Assembly: GCA_003499525.1 (NCBI GenBank)
Contig: DNTB01000003.1
Location: forward strand, 1-64,000
Length of the DNA: 64,000 nt
Direction: 5' to 3'
Source: Flavobacteriales bacterium
GTDB taxonomy: Bacteria; Bacteroidota; Bacteroidia; Flavobacteriales_G; Salibacteraceae
Part shown: piece after piece, positions 32,718-42,697 of the stretch
Layout of the letters: every line of letters starts with the position of its first letter
How positions within the stretch are numbered: the first letter of the stretch is position 1
Made by a program: the position numbers and the translations under genes
The notes under the pieces: model-generated
Seen by the model: the letters and a program-made list of their open reading frames with translations, nothing else
Told to the model about the DNA's origin: nothing
Databases searched by the model: none

Positions 32718-34874
32718 TCAGAGATTCAAATAGATGAAGTCGGTGACTTTTTGGAATAGGTGCTTCCTGGTATTTCCTCCATAGATTCCATGATTCTTAT
32801 CCGGATAAATATAGAGTTCAAACTGTTTATCCATCCTTACTAGGGCTTCGATCATTTTTGTGGTATTCTGAAAATGCACGTTGTCATCGGCAGTACCGTG
32901 CACAAGGAGGTATTTGCCTTTCATCTGTTCGACAAAATTTACCGGGGAATTATCATCATAGCCCCTGCCATTTTTTTGTGGGGTTTGCATAAATCGTTCT
33001 GTATAAATGTTGTCATAGTACCTCCAGTTAGTGACCGGCGCTATGGCCACGGCAGCTTTGAAATAATCATGTCCTTTTGTTATGGCTAAGGAGGACATAT
33101 ACCCACCATAGCTCCAACCCCAAATTCCAATACGAGTTGGGTCAGCCCATGATTGAGTTTTCAGGAACTTAGCGAAGCTGATATAGTCCTCAAGTTCCAG
33201 TTTGCCTAAATTTTTATAAGTCGATTTTTTGAAATCTGCTCCTCGTCCTCCGGTTCCACGGTTATCTACAGAGGCAACGGCATAGCCATTTTGAGCCAGC
33301 AGCTGGTGCCAGGCTATCATTCCCGACCACCGGTTTTCAACCGTTTGGGAACCCGGTCCTCCATAGATAGTGAGCAGAACGGGAACCTTATCACCATATT
33401 CGGCATCTAATGGTTTAATAATCCACCCGTTCAGTTGATCTCCCTCATCGTTTTTGAAGGTGAAAAATTCTTTTTTTCTAAAGCCATATTCAGCAATAGT
33501 CTCTTTCAGCTCGTTATTTTCCATGATTTTTCTGACTCTTTTTCCTTTAGAGTTATTAACCGAAGAAGTGTGTGGTGTATTGGCATCAGACCAGGTGCTA
33601 ATGAAGTATTGGAAGCCCTTCGAGAAGTTGGCCTCACTCCATCCTTTTTCTTTAGAAATGAGAACTTTCTTCTTTCCTATTTTTTGGCTGTAAAGAGTGC
33701 GGTCCATTGGAGTTGGTAAAGCTGCCTGGTAGTATAAAGTACCTGATTTTTCATCGTAACCGTAGAAGGAAGAAACCTCCCATTCACCTGTAGTAACCGC
33801 CCTTTCTTTACCCTGGATAAGATCAATGATATAGATGTGACGATATCCACTTTTTTCGCTGGTTAACATCAGCATCTCTTTTGCGAAATACCATTCTTCA
33901 ATTACATCTACATAAGTTTCTGAACTTTCAGAATAGATGTTCTTGTAAGTCTGATTGTCAACATTGTAGCTGTAGATTTCAAGCTGATTCTGCAGCCTGT
34001 TCAGAGATTGTACGGCCAGAGTTTTGGCATCAATCCATTTAATCCGGGGATAATACTCTTTGTGGGGAATATCTAATTGGGTGGATGAACGGGTTTCAAG
34101 GTTATAGATATACAATCCTACACTCGCGTTGTCCTCGCCGGCCTTGGGATATTTATATCGATACTCGGTAGAGTATATCTGATTTCCATAAACTGGAAAG
34201 CTATATTCTTTGACATCACTTTCGTCAAATTTGTAATAGCATATTTTCTTTCCGTCCGGAGACCATTCAAAGGCCCTATCGAATCCAAACTCTTCCTCAT
34301 GCACCCAATCAGTGCCACCATTGATAATTTTATTTGATTTCCCATCATTGGTCATTTGTACTTCGGTTTGAGCAGCGATATCGAAGTAATACAAGTTGTT
34401 TTCACGCACAAATGCGACTTTATCGGAATTGGGAGAGAACTCGGTGTATTTGAGGTTTTTGTAGTCTGTAACAGGTATTATTTTTTGTGAATCTAGATTG
34501 ATTATAAAGTATCTGGCCTCAAAAGAGTATCGGTATAAAGGTTTTTCATCAGTTGCTATCAGCAGCATATTTTCATCGGCATTCCAGAAATAGCTGGAAA
34601 AATTGCTGAGTTCTTCGAAAGCCTCACTATTGAGGATCGTATCTGCCGTTTTATCTTCTGCATAACTGTATTTTAGAATGAGAGTTCTGTTTCTCTCTCG
34701 TTTTAAAGAAGTGTAGTGGATACCATCCTTCATGCTACGGATTCCGCTAACCCTTTTCGGATAGAAGGTCCTTGATGCAATTGCCTCACCTACGGTTATG
34801 ACTTTTTGATCTGTTTGGGAAGATGCAATTGGAATGGAAAAAATTCCAATGAGTAATAAGGAAAGCAGCCTCAT
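32718..34874 (-). CDS. Dipeptidyl peptidase IV-type S9 peptidase
   Basis: A 718-residue secreted serine peptidase (signal 1-19). The N-terminal eight-bladed propeller contains the double-Glu substrate motif WVHEEEFG, and the C-terminal hydrolase has Ser588 (GWSYGGY), Asp663 (HGTADDN) and His695 (DKNHG), the DPP IV triad. It removes X-Pro or X-Ala dipeptides from peptide N-termini in the periplasm. It is followed by a dipeptide transporter, so product and uptake genes are paired. Length fits bacterial DPP IV (about 720). Confidence 0.95.
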   Translation of the reverse strand: MRLLSLLLIGIFSIPIASSQTDQKVITVGEAIASRTFYPKRVSGIRSMKDGIHYTSLKRERNRTLILKYSYAEDKTADTILNSEAFEELSNFSSYFWNADENMLLIATDEKPLYRYSFEARYFIINLDSQKIIPVTDYKNLKYTEFSPNSDKVAFVRENNLYYFDIAAQTEVQMTNDGKSNKIINGGTDWVHEEEFGFDRAFEWSPDGKKICYYKFDESDVKEYSFPVYGNQIYSTEYRYKYPKAGEDNASVGLYIYNLETRSSTQLDIPHKEYYPRIKWIDAKTLAVQSLNRLQNQLEIYSYNVDNQTYKNIYSESSETYVDVIEEWYFAKEMLMLTSEKSGYRHIYIIDLIQGKERAVTTGEWEVSSFYGYDEKSGTLYYQAALPTPMDRTLYSQKIGKKKVLISKEKGWSEANFSKGFQYFISTWSDANTPHTSSVNNSKGKRVRKIMENNELKETIAEYGFRKKEFFTFKNDEGDQLNGWIIKPLDAEYGDKVPVLLTIYGGPGSQTVENRWSGMIAWHQLLAQNGYAVASVDNRGTGGRGADFKKSTYKNLGKLELEDYISFAKFLKTQSWADPTRIGIWGWSYGGYMSSLAITKGHDYFKAAVAIAPVTNWRYYDNIYTERFMQTPQKNGRGYDDNSPVNFVEQMKGKYLLVHGTADDNVHFQNTTKMIEALVRMDKQFELYIYPDKNHGIYGGNTRKHLFQKVTDFIYLNL

Positions 34875-34929
34875 TTGCTAAAGGATTATAAAGTTTGGGA
34901 TTGCAATTGTTTGTCCAATCGTCCGCTGA

Positions 34930-35754
34930 TCAGTACAAATATGGACTGTGGTGCGACTTAACTATAAGCAACGGATCTTTCGTCCGCTCTAAAAGCTTCT
35001 CCTCTCTGGATTTCATGAATCGGTCGAAAAAATCTGGTGAACTCTCGAAGACCACAGAGGTCAAGCTGTAGTTGTCATCGTGGGTAACCCCCAGTACAAG
35101 ATCTAACTCATCTTTACCTTCTAAGTATTGTATTCGATATCGGATTTCGCTGGAGATGAACTTTTCCACCATATTCTTAACCATAATGTCCATGTGGACG
35201 TCATCTTTTTTGGTATGATTTATTTTTAGAGGTAATAAAACCAGTTCAAGATCCATATCCTGAACTAATTTGATGGAGATATTTGTTTTTTGTCTGGAAT
35301 AATTGCTAAGAGTTAAGGGGAAGTAAAGCGTTTTTAACTGATCTATTCTTTCCTCATTTTTCAGCGCTATGACTGGATATTTGGTTTCATAAATGATCTT
35401 TTGGATATTGGGCCCTAAGAGTTTACCGAATCCAGTTTTTATTTCGTAGCCAATTACCAGATAGACAGGATTTAGCTGGTCAAATGTTTGACTTAGACGC
35501 TCTACAACATCACCTTTATTTCCGGGAATAATCCTATGGTTTACCTCTACATTGCGAGCTCTGTCACCCGCCTCTACTACCATTTCTTCTATTAACTCTT
35601 CAAAATCTGCTTCAGTTTTATTTCTGTCAGAGTTGATATGAACTAGGACCACTTCAAATCCCGTGCGTTGCCCCAGAAAAAGTGCTTCTTTAAACGAGTG
35701 TCGTGACGTTTTGGTGAAATCAACACTCACGGCAATCCTCTTACAATTCTCCAT
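34930..35754 (-). CDS. Universal stress protein, tandem-domain
   Basis: The 274 residues comprise two UspA-like domains, the first about 1-145 and the second about 150-274. The first opens KRIAVSVDFTKTSRHSFKEAL and includes VIGYEIKTGFGKLLGPNIQKIIYETKYPVIALK, which follows the UspA ATP-loop pattern but with changes in the Gly positions. The second is more diverged. These proteins respond to starvation and stress by unknown means. The gene lies 55 bases before the DPP IV gene on the same strand, and may be transcribed with it. Confidence 0.85.
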   Translation of the reverse strand: MENCKRIAVSVDFTKTSRHSFKEALFLGQRTGFEVVLVHINSDRNKTEADFEELIEEMVVEAGDRARNVEVNHRIIPGNKGDVVERLSQTFDQLNPVYLVIGYEIKTGFGKLLGPNIQKIIYETKYPVIALKNEERIDQLKTLYFPLTLSNYSRQKTNISIKLVQDMDLELVLLPLKINHTKKDDVHMDIMVKNMVEKFISSEIRYRIQYLEGKDELDLVLGVTHDDNYSLTSVVFESSPDFFDRFMKSREEKLLERTKDPLLIVKSHHSPYLY

Positions 35755-35859
35755 ATTCTCCGGTTTATCCTGTCGAAAGTACTACCAAACCAAGGTAATT
35801 CAAAATTGACATAATCGTTTACAACAAGAATAATTTATTTTTAGAAAGTGCAGCCGGTT

Positions 35860-37110
35860 TCAATAGGTGTACAAAATTACCGCTCTTCGGTTTGCTGCCC
35901 TGCCTTCGTCGGAATTATTTGTGCTGATGGGGCTGGATTCACCTTTTGATCGAACAGGCACTTCATACATATCTAATTCTGTCGTATTTAAAGCACTTTT
36001 TATGTACTCCGCCCTTCTCATACCCAGATCGAGGTTGTATTGTGTTGTCCCTTTACTGTCGGTGTGACCGGTTATAGATTTGATCGTAAGAGTTTGGGAA
36101 TGTCCCTTCAAAGTCGAAAGGGCTATATTCACTTCATTTTCAAAATGTTGGTACTCATCAAAATCAAAATGAACGACCAGAGAATCAGTTTTATCTTGCG
36201 AAGTTTTATGGGCATTCTCATTACTAGTTTCTGAATTCTTCGGTGTAATTGACTCTGGTTCTTTCTCGGCCAGTTCACTTTCTTCAAAGTATTGAATGAC
36301 AGCTTTGTATTGCGAGTTGAATGACTGGATAGATTGACTTTTAAAAGAACCGCCTTTCAGGAAGACGGCACTGTCGTATACCGCATCACTCACGTCTGCA
36401 ATGGTTATGATAATCCGGTAAGGATCTCCCGGGCGCACCTGGCTATAGGCCACCAGAGTTTTGGTACACCCATCAAATTCAAAACTCCTTTTAATAGAAT
36501 CGGTCAGGCTCTTTTCAAATGTTCTAATAGGGTAGTTTTCAATGTAAAACTCCGGAAATCTTCGGTCATTTATGTTGTTGACATTAATCGGTAACCGGGA
36601 GCCAGGAATGGTTGCTAAGTTTTTTGTAGTGCTTCGCTTGATGTCAGTTAGAAAAAATGCAAATACATCATTAAAGGGGGAGAAAACATATTCAGGGTAT
36701 TCTTCTGATGCAAAAACATATTCAAAACTGATGATCGAGTCTGTTGGAACAAATTCGAAGCTTAATCTGCCGGCATCATAGGTAACTCCATTGACTATTT
36801 CGTTGAGTGCCGGGTCACCGGGCGTGTCATTAACCCCAGAAGTACCGCCGTTTTGATTCAATCTGTTTATGGCCTCCACTTCACCAGTTGAAATAACTAT
36901 TCCTTCCTTTATGGGCAGAATCGTGCCTTTGTTCACAAACAGGGCTCTGGCTTTGTAATCACCGAAATATTTAACATTATAAACTTTGATATCGCCTGAT
37001 AATAGATGGTCTCGGACCATTTCGGTGGCATGTGGATAGGGGTTGAGATTTATTTGGCCCATCGCTAACGCAGGAAGTATGATGAATGCTGTTAAGAGTC
37101 TTTTCATCAA
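35860..37110 (-). CDS. Choice-of-anchor L domain fused to OmpA-like domain
   Basis: A 416-residue exported protein (signal 1-18). An N-terminal choice-of-anchor L domain (about 30-270) shows FEYVFASEEYPEYVFSPFNDVFAFF; a charged linker follows, and an OmpA peptidoglycan-binding domain ends the protein (about 310-416) with TGHTDSKGTTQYNLDLGMRRAEYI, whose Asp and Arg bind diaminopimelate. This pairing of an exported adhesin-like module with a cell-wall anchor is uncommon. It overlaps the upstream T9SS protein gene by 4 bases, and may tether that protein's partner. Function inferred from domains only. Confidence 0.85.
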   Translation of the reverse strand: MMKRLLTAFIILPALAMGQINLNPYPHATEMVRDHLLSGDIKVYNVKYFGDYKARALFVNKGTILPIKEGIVISTGEVEAINRLNQNGGTSGVNDTPGDPALNEIVNGVTYDAGRLSFEFVPTDSIISFEYVFASEEYPEYVFSPFNDVFAFFLTDIKRSTTKNLATIPGSRLPINVNNINDRRFPEFYIENYPIRTFEKSLTDSIKRSFEFDGCTKTLVAYSQVRPGDPYRIIITIADVSDAVYDSAVFLKGGSFKSQSIQSFNSQYKAVIQYFEESELAEKEPESITPKNSETSNENAHKTSQDKTDSLVVHFDFDEYQHFENEVNIALSTLKGHSQTLTIKSITGHTDSKGTTQYNLDLGMRRAEYIKSALNTTELDMYEVPVRSKGESSPISTNNSDEGRAANRRAVILYTY

Positions 37111-39311
37111 AGCTTGACTATGCGATACTTCAGCAAACTCTCACCAGTACTTCCGGTTACGGTGAGATAATAGACACCTTCAGCAAGGGATCTTGGGTTA
37201 AAGGTGAGCTCATTGTTTCCTTCTGAAACCTGATTTGAGCCAAGACTGACTACATGACGACCGCGAATATCATAAATGTCAATGCGCGCCTTCTGATCAG
37301 TGGAAGAATAAAAGCGAAGAACATAGCTCTCGCGTATTGTTGGATTTGGGTAAACAATTCCCTCGACCGGCTCTATTGGGGGATCTACAGGAGGCGTATA
37401 GCCGTATTCCGGATATTCAAAGTTATAGTTCAGCTTACAATTTCGATCGTCTTCCACAACCAAAGTTAGCGGGTTTTGGCAGCTGTTAAACTCGATGCTG
37501 TTGCCGGTTTCACCATTAAACCATAAATAGGAAACCGGTGGAAAAACCGTTGTTACTTGAGCTGAAGTAACCCTTTGACAAACATCATCTTCTCCGGGTT
37601 CTATCGTTGTTATTTTAAGTTTCATTACCGCAGTATCGGTAGTAAACAGTTCGGTAAACCAGGTTGATGAACTTCTGCCTGTAGTTCCATAAAACCCGGC
37701 GCTCATGACTCTAGTCAGGTCGGCATAATCTGTTTGTAGTCCGAAGTAATCCCCCCATCTTTCGTAAGCCCCTGAAAGTCGGGCTACATAATTGTTACCT
37801 TCTTTCAACCTGAGGATAGGCGAATAACCCAAATCCGGGTAATGCTGCACGGCAGAAATTCCAGCATTTACATTAGCTGACGTGTGATTAAAGGCGATCA
37901 TAGTACCGGGATAACAACCGATTTCATTATTCATGAAAGTAATGTTGGGGTATCCAAGGTCTAACGTGTCCACTGAAAGGACATTGCACTCGGCCGTTCC
38001 CAGACTTCCTGTAATGTCCAGGTCGAATGAGGAAACAAGGCCATGAAAAATAGATGCTCTACCATTCGAGAAGTTCAGGGTATTTCCAACGAACTCGATA
38101 ACGTTTACTTCGTCATTAGGGTAGCGCACGGCGCCTAACCATCGGGCATCATTGGTTTGAAGACCATCTGTGGGGTCGTTGGGGTCTGAGTCAGCCTGGG
38201 CGCCGTTAGGCGGAACACCGTAGTTCTGGTCAAGAGGCAGGTGTGCTATGGACCAGGTAGAATTAAGTTCACCGGAACTGATCATCTGAATGATAAAACA
38301 AGAGTCATTTTGAATATCAAAATTTCGATTGGATAAAAAATACATATTACTGTCAATCAAATCAGGGTGAGGTTGAACAGGAGTAAGGTTTCTTACCAGG
38401 GTATTCTGCCAGGAATTATCGTCATAGAGCTTAACATCAAGTGAGTCGGCTCCAGTAAATCCCTGACTTAAAGGAACTTGCCAAATCACGCTTCCACGAA
38501 ATCCCTCTTGCCAGGACACTCCCTGTTCGATGAGGTTTACTGTTACATAAAGATGATATTTATCGAATCCTATCATTGGAAAATCGGTCCATTGATTGGT
38601 ATCTCTAGGATTTCCGTCAAGCATGTAGACATGCCAGTCATCACGAGGGTCATCGGATGATGTGAACCCAACGATTATCTTAGAATCGGAAGGTCCACGG
38701 CCGGAGAGATAAACAAAGATATGTCCGGAGTGCGGCAGCTGTTCAGGAATGTAAAGAAGTTTGGGGTCGAAAGGTGCTTCTTGCAGTGGGTTTTGAATAT
38801 AATCTGCTCCGAATTGTGCGAAGGAAATTACAGATGTACTACCATCCGGGTTTTTAAAAAGACTCTCATCATTGGTAAGGTCATATCCCCAAAGAAAAGA
38901 GTTTACACTTGCTAAAAGAAGATTGTTTTCACCCAATGACAGAGTATTGTCCAAAGGTGTACCACCATAATATAGAAAATTGGTATCCAGTTGAGGAATA
39001 TACCGATACATGCCGGATTGGAAACCTATTTCAGGCGCAGGCTGATCAAAATTGAGTCCTGTTTTTCGGGATGACCCATCAGGCGGAAACATTTCATGAG
39101 ATTTGATTTTTTGTCTCATGAGGAAGGACTTATATGAATCTCCCCCAGGCACTGGAGGTTCTAAACTTTGAAGTGAAGGATTTAACCCTGCCTTAAAATC
39201 TTGGGGAGAAAAAGTATTGATTTTTGGGGCAGAATGAACGGTAACTTTCGACTGCCCTATGACTGCTTGTCCAATAAGAAAAAGTATAATGGAGAAGAAC
39301 CAAATTCGCAT
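37107..39311 (-). CDS. T9SS-secreted surface protein
   Basis: A 734-residue protein with signal peptide (1-19) and a C-terminal T9SS type A sorting domain (about 655-734, GIVYPNPTIRESYVLRFYS). The central region is beta-rich with several aromatic loops and looks like a propeller or lamin-like surface domain, with no catalytic motif seen. It should be exported across the outer membrane. The stop overlaps the start of the choice-of-anchor L/OmpA gene, so the two are made together. No family name recognised. Confidence 0.85.
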   Translation of the reverse strand: MRIWFFSIILFLIGQAVIGQSKVTVHSAPKINTFSPQDFKAGLNPSLQSLEPPVPGGDSYKSFLMRQKIKSHEMFPPDGSSRKTGLNFDQPAPEIGFQSGMYRYIPQLDTNFLYYGGTPLDNTLSLGENNLLLASVNSFLWGYDLTNDESLFKNPDGSTSVISFAQFGADYIQNPLQEAPFDPKLLYIPEQLPHSGHIFVYLSGRGPSDSKIIVGFTSSDDPRDDWHVYMLDGNPRDTNQWTDFPMIGFDKYHLYVTVNLIEQGVSWQEGFRGSVIWQVPLSQGFTGADSLDVKLYDDNSWQNTLVRNLTPVQPHPDLIDSNMYFLSNRNFDIQNDSCFIIQMISSGELNSTWSIAHLPLDQNYGVPPNGAQADSDPNDPTDGLQTNDARWLGAVRYPNDEVNVIEFVGNTLNFSNGRASIFHGLVSSFDLDITGSLGTAECNVLSVDTLDLGYPNITFMNNEIGCYPGTMIAFNHTSANVNAGISAVQHYPDLGYSPILRLKEGNNYVARLSGAYERWGDYFGLQTDYADLTRVMSAGFYGTTGRSSSTWFTELFTTDTAVMKLKITTIEPGEDDVCQRVTSAQVTTVFPPVSYLWFNGETGNSIEFNSCQNPLTLVVEDDRNCKLNYNFEYPEYGYTPPVDPPIEPVEGIVYPNPTIRESYVLRFYSSTDQKARIDIYDIRGRHVVSLGSNQVSEGNNELTFNPRSLAEGVYYLTVTGSTGESLLKYRIVKL

Positions 39312-39396
39312 CAGAAATATTTATTCGAACATACAAATTAAACCAACTGATTTTTGAACCGTACTTTAGCACTTTAAACCACATCAATTGAATTAA

Positions 39397-40119
39397 ATGG
39401 TTCGGATTAAACTTGTATACGTTTTATTGGTTTCTATTCTTTTTGCCGGTGGGTTTACAAAAGCTCAATTTGCCTGGGACTCCATAAGTCCGGATAGTGT
39501 GATGTACGACAAAAACTTTGTCTTTAAAGAGGGTATTTATATCACCTATAAGCAATTCAAAGAGGATCGTCCCTCAACAAGAGAAGCTATTGTAACTACA
39601 CTGGATCCTGCTGACCTTGAGTATTATTCCAAATTGGTTCGCAGTGTTAGTTTTCAGGTTTTGAGAGAAAATGGAAAGTACATTAACGTTTTTCCAGAGG
39701 ATATTTTTGGCTATACCGAAAACGGAATTACCTATGTCAATACGGCGGGAGGTTTTACCAGGCTGGTGAATATTGGTGCCATCTGCTATTTTCCCATACA
39801 GGTTGAGCGGCAACCGACGGTTCAACCCGCATTGGGCGTTGGCATGGGTACCTATGGAGGAGGCGTTGGTGTAGGCGTCAATATCGGAGGAGGTGGAAAT
39901 ACAACTACGGAATACATCTTTAAATTCAAAAGCGGACAGGCTTCGACACTATCCCCTGAAATGTTAGCAGAATTCATGAAAGACGATGAAATTTTGTTCA
40001 ATACTTATGTTTCTATGAAGAAAAAAGAAAAGAAGAAACAGATGCATCAATTTCTTAGAGAGTACAATGAGCGACATCCAATATATTTCCCAAAACACGA
40101 CAGTACATCACAACAATGA
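39397..40119 (+). CDS. Secreted protein of unknown function, coupled to ettA
   Basis: The 240 residues start with a signal peptide (1-23, ending GGFTKAQ). The middle is beta-rich, with a Gly-rich stretch (VGMGTYGGGVGVGVNIGGGGN, about 148-168) and a Lys-rich C-terminus (MKKKEKKKQMHQF). I do not recognise the family. It is remarkable that the stop overlaps the ettA ATG by 4 bases, since EttA is a cytosolic ribosome factor. Regulation is likely shared; functional connection is not implied. Confidence 0.72.
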   Translation: MVRIKLVYVLLVSILFAGGFTKAQFAWDSISPDSVMYDKNFVFKEGIYITYKQFKEDRPSTREAIVTTLDPADLEYYSKLVRSVSFQVLRENGKYINVFPEDIFGYTENGITYVNTAGGFTRLVNIGAICYFPIQVERQPTVQPALGVGMGTYGGGVGVGVNIGGGGNTTTEYIFKFKSGQASTLSPEMLAEFMKDDEILFNTYVSMKKKEKKKQMHQFLREYNERHPIYFPKHDSTSQQ

Positions 40120-41801
40120 GCGACGATAAGAAGATTATATTCTCAATGCAGGGGGTTAGTAAGGTTGTACCTCCTAACAAGACTATCCTCAAGGACATTT
40201 ATCTGTCCTTTTTTTATGGAGCCAAGATTGGAATTCTCGGATTAAATGGAGCGGGTAAATCCACTCTGTTGAAAATTATAGCAGGGATAGAACCTTCTTC
40301 TTCTGGAGAGGTTGTTTTTGCTCCGGGATATACGGTAGGTTATCTCGAGCAGGAGCCTCATCTCGATGAGGATAAGACGGTTCTTGATATAGTAAAAGAA
40401 GGTGCTGCCGAGACGGTAAAGCTCATTGAGGAATATGAAAAAATCAACGACTTATTCGGTCAGCCCGAGGTTTACAACGACCCGAACAAGATGGAAGAGC
40501 TGATGACCAAACAGGGAAAGCTTCAGGACAAAATTGATGCTACAGGGGCATGGGAGTTAGATTCAAAGCTTGAACGATCCATGGCAGCATTGAATTGCCC
40601 GGAAGGAAATACTCCCGTTTCCATACTCTCTGGCGGTGAGCGCAGGAGGGTGGCTTTAGTCAGACTTCTGATTCAGGAACCGGACATTCTTCTTCTTGAT
40701 GAGCCAACGAACCACCTCGATGCCGAAGCAGTATTGTGGTTAGAACATCATCTTCAGCAATATGCCGGAACGGTCATCGCGGTCACACACGACCGGTATT
40801 TTCTGGACAACGTTGCCGGTTGGATTCTGGAATTAGATCGTGGAGAAGGTATTCCCTGGAAGGGAAATTATTCGAGCTGGCTGGAACAGAAGACCAAAAG
40901 AATGGAGCAGGAGGAAAAGCAGGCTTCCAAACGAAGAAAAACATTAGAACGAGAACTTGAATGGGTTCGTCAGGGTCCGAAAGGAAGACAATCCAAATCG
41001 AAGGCACGCCTTAAAAATTACGACCGGATGTTGCAACAGGATATGAAAGAAAAAGAAGCTAAACTCGAAATCTTTATTCCGCCCGGACCTCGCTTGGGGA
41101 ATGAGGTCATCAATGCAGAGAAGGTAGCAAAGGCTTTTGGAGACAAGTTGTTATACGACAACCTCAACTTCGTTTTACCTCCTGCAGGTATTGTCGGAAT
41201 CATTGGGCCGAACGGGGCAGGGAAGTCAACCATTTTCCGGATGATTATGGGGCAACAACAGCCTGATTCTGGTCAGTTTATCACCGGTGAGACGGTGAAA
41301 ATCTCATATGTCGATCAAACGCATGAAGACCTGGATCCTGAAAAAACAGTTTGGGAGGTTATTTCCGGAGGTCATGATAACATTGAGCTTGGGGGAAGGA
41401 CCATTAATTCGAGAGCCTATTGTGCCAAGTTTAATTTCAATGGGAATGATCAAAGCAAGAAGGTTGGTGCACTTTCTGGAGGGGAGAGGAATCGACTTCA
41501 TCTGGCCATGTCCCTAAAGCAGGAGGCCAATGTTCTTTTGCTCGATGAGCCAACTAACGACATTGACATCAACACACTCAGAGCATTGGAAGATGCTATT
41601 CTGGAGTTTGCCGGATGTGTAGTAATCATTTCTCACGACCGTTGGTTCTTAGATCGGGTTTGTACGCACATTTTAGCTTTTGAAGGAGATGCACAGACTT
41701 ATTTTTTCGAAGGAGATTTTAGTGAATACGAAGCCAACAAGGAGAAAAGACTGGGCAAGACTGAACCCCAAAGATTTAAATACAGGAAATTGCACGTTTA
41801 A
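40116..41801 (+). CDS. ettA: ABC-F ribosome-associated ATPase EttA
   Basis: A 561-residue protein with two ATP-binding cassettes and no membrane domain. Walker A motifs are GLNGAGKST (42-50) and GPNGAGKST; signatures are LSGGERRR and LSGGERNR; Walker B is LLLDEPTNHLD and LLLDEPTNDID. The inter-domain linker contains WVRQGPKGRQSKSKARL, the EttA P-site tRNA-interacting motif. EttA binds the ribosomal E site and gates the first elongation steps according to ATP level. Its length fits the family (about 555). It is translationally coupled to the upstream secreted protein and convergent with menA. Confidence 0.96.
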   Translation: MSDDKKIIFSMQGVSKVVPPNKTILKDIYLSFFYGAKIGILGLNGAGKSTLLKIIAGIEPSSSGEVVFAPGYTVGYLEQEPHLDEDKTVLDIVKEGAAETVKLIEEYEKINDLFGQPEVYNDPNKMEELMTKQGKLQDKIDATGAWELDSKLERSMAALNCPEGNTPVSILSGGERRRVALVRLLIQEPDILLLDEPTNHLDAEAVLWLEHHLQQYAGTVIAVTHDRYFLDNVAGWILELDRGEGIPWKGNYSSWLEQKTKRMEQEEKQASKRRKTLERELEWVRQGPKGRQSKSKARLKNYDRMLQQDMKEKEAKLEIFIPPGPRLGNEVINAEKVAKAFGDKLLYDNLNFVLPPAGIVGIIGPNGAGKSTIFRMIMGQQQPDSGQFITGETVKISYVDQTHEDLDPEKTVWEVISGGHDNIELGGRTINSRAYCAKFNFNGNDQSKKVGALSGGERNRLHLAMSLKQEANVLLLDEPTNDIDINTLRALEDAILEFAGCVVIISHDRWFLDRVCTHILAFEGDAQTYFFEGDFSEYEANKEKRLGKTEPQRFKYRKLHV

Positions 41802-42697
41802 TTCAATAGCGTTCCCATGCCCATCAGAAGAGCGAACAACAGCGTTCCAAGGGCCTGAATTTTGAGCAAAGGCTCCAATTCGGAAGGTTTTGTTGCCTTT
41901 TTTGTTCTTAAAATAACCATTAGAAGTGGAGCTAAACCTATGATATACAGATACTTAAAGTATCCTGCTTCTATGCTGACAGAATATACCAAAGCAAATG
42001 CCATTGCAGCAAGGAAAAGATATACCTGATAGTTTCGGGCGGCGTCAAAACCCAATTTCACGGCAATGGTCATTTTTCCCGATTCCTTATCGTTGACAAT
42101 ATCTCTGGTATTGTTCAGGTTCAGTACTCCTACACTAAGAAAACCTATAGCTGATGCCGGGTAAAAAATCAATTCATTGAAAAAAGGGGAGAATAAAGAA
42201 TACGTCCCAACAACGGAAATCAGTCCGAAAAAAACAAAGACAAACAGATCGCCAAGCCCCTTATAACCGTATGCAGATTCTCCAGTGGTATAGCGAATTG
42301 CGGCCCAAATGGCAGTCAGCCCGAGTAAGAGATAAACTCCAAACAGGTATAAACGGTCGTTTGAAAAAGCCAGCCAGAGCATGATGAGACCCGTCGCTAA
42401 TGCGAGTGCCGCAGTTGCCTTTATGGCCATCTTCATTTGAGAAGCGGATATCTTTCCGCTTTGAACACTTCTCAAGGGGCCAACTCTGTTTTCATTATCC
42501 GTTCCTTTTATAAAATCTCCATAATCATTGGCTAGATTAGAGAGAATTTGAAGCAGCACCGCAGTGATGATAACAAGAATGGAAATCGTGGCATTGGTGT
42601 AGCCCTCTGAAGCGGCAAGCATAATTCCTAAGAGAACTCCAGCAAGAGACAGAGGTAATGTGCGCAGGCGCATCGCCCGAATCCACTCTTTCATCAA
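41798..42697 (-). CDS. menA: 1,4-dihydroxy-2-naphthoate polyprenyltransferase MenA
   Basis: The 299-residue UbiA-superfamily membrane protein prenylates 1,4-dihydroxy-2-naphthoate, a late step to menaquinone. The first prenyl-diphosphate site reads NDYGDFIKGTDNENRVGP; the second DIVNDKESGKMT. About nine membrane spans. It is the last gene of a leftward four-gene run (DUF1304, membrane protein, serine hydrolase, menA) and its stop overlaps the convergent ettA stop by 4 bases. menD and menF lie about 9 kb to the right, while menB, menC and menE are not in the window. Confidence 0.95.
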   Translation of the reverse strand: MMKEWIRAMRLRTLPLSLAGVLLGIMLAASEGYTNATISILVIITAVLLQILSNLANDYGDFIKGTDNENRVGPLRSVQSGKISASQMKMAIKATAALALATGLIMLWLAFSNDRLYLFGVYLLLGLTAIWAAIRYTTGESAYGYKGLGDLFVFVFFGLISVVGTYSLFSPFFNELIFYPASAIGFLSVGVLNLNNTRDIVNDKESGKMTIAVKLGFDAARNYQVYLFLAAMAFALVYSVSIEAGYFKYLYIIGLAPLLMVILRTKKATKPSELEPLLKIQALGTLLFALLMGMGTLLN

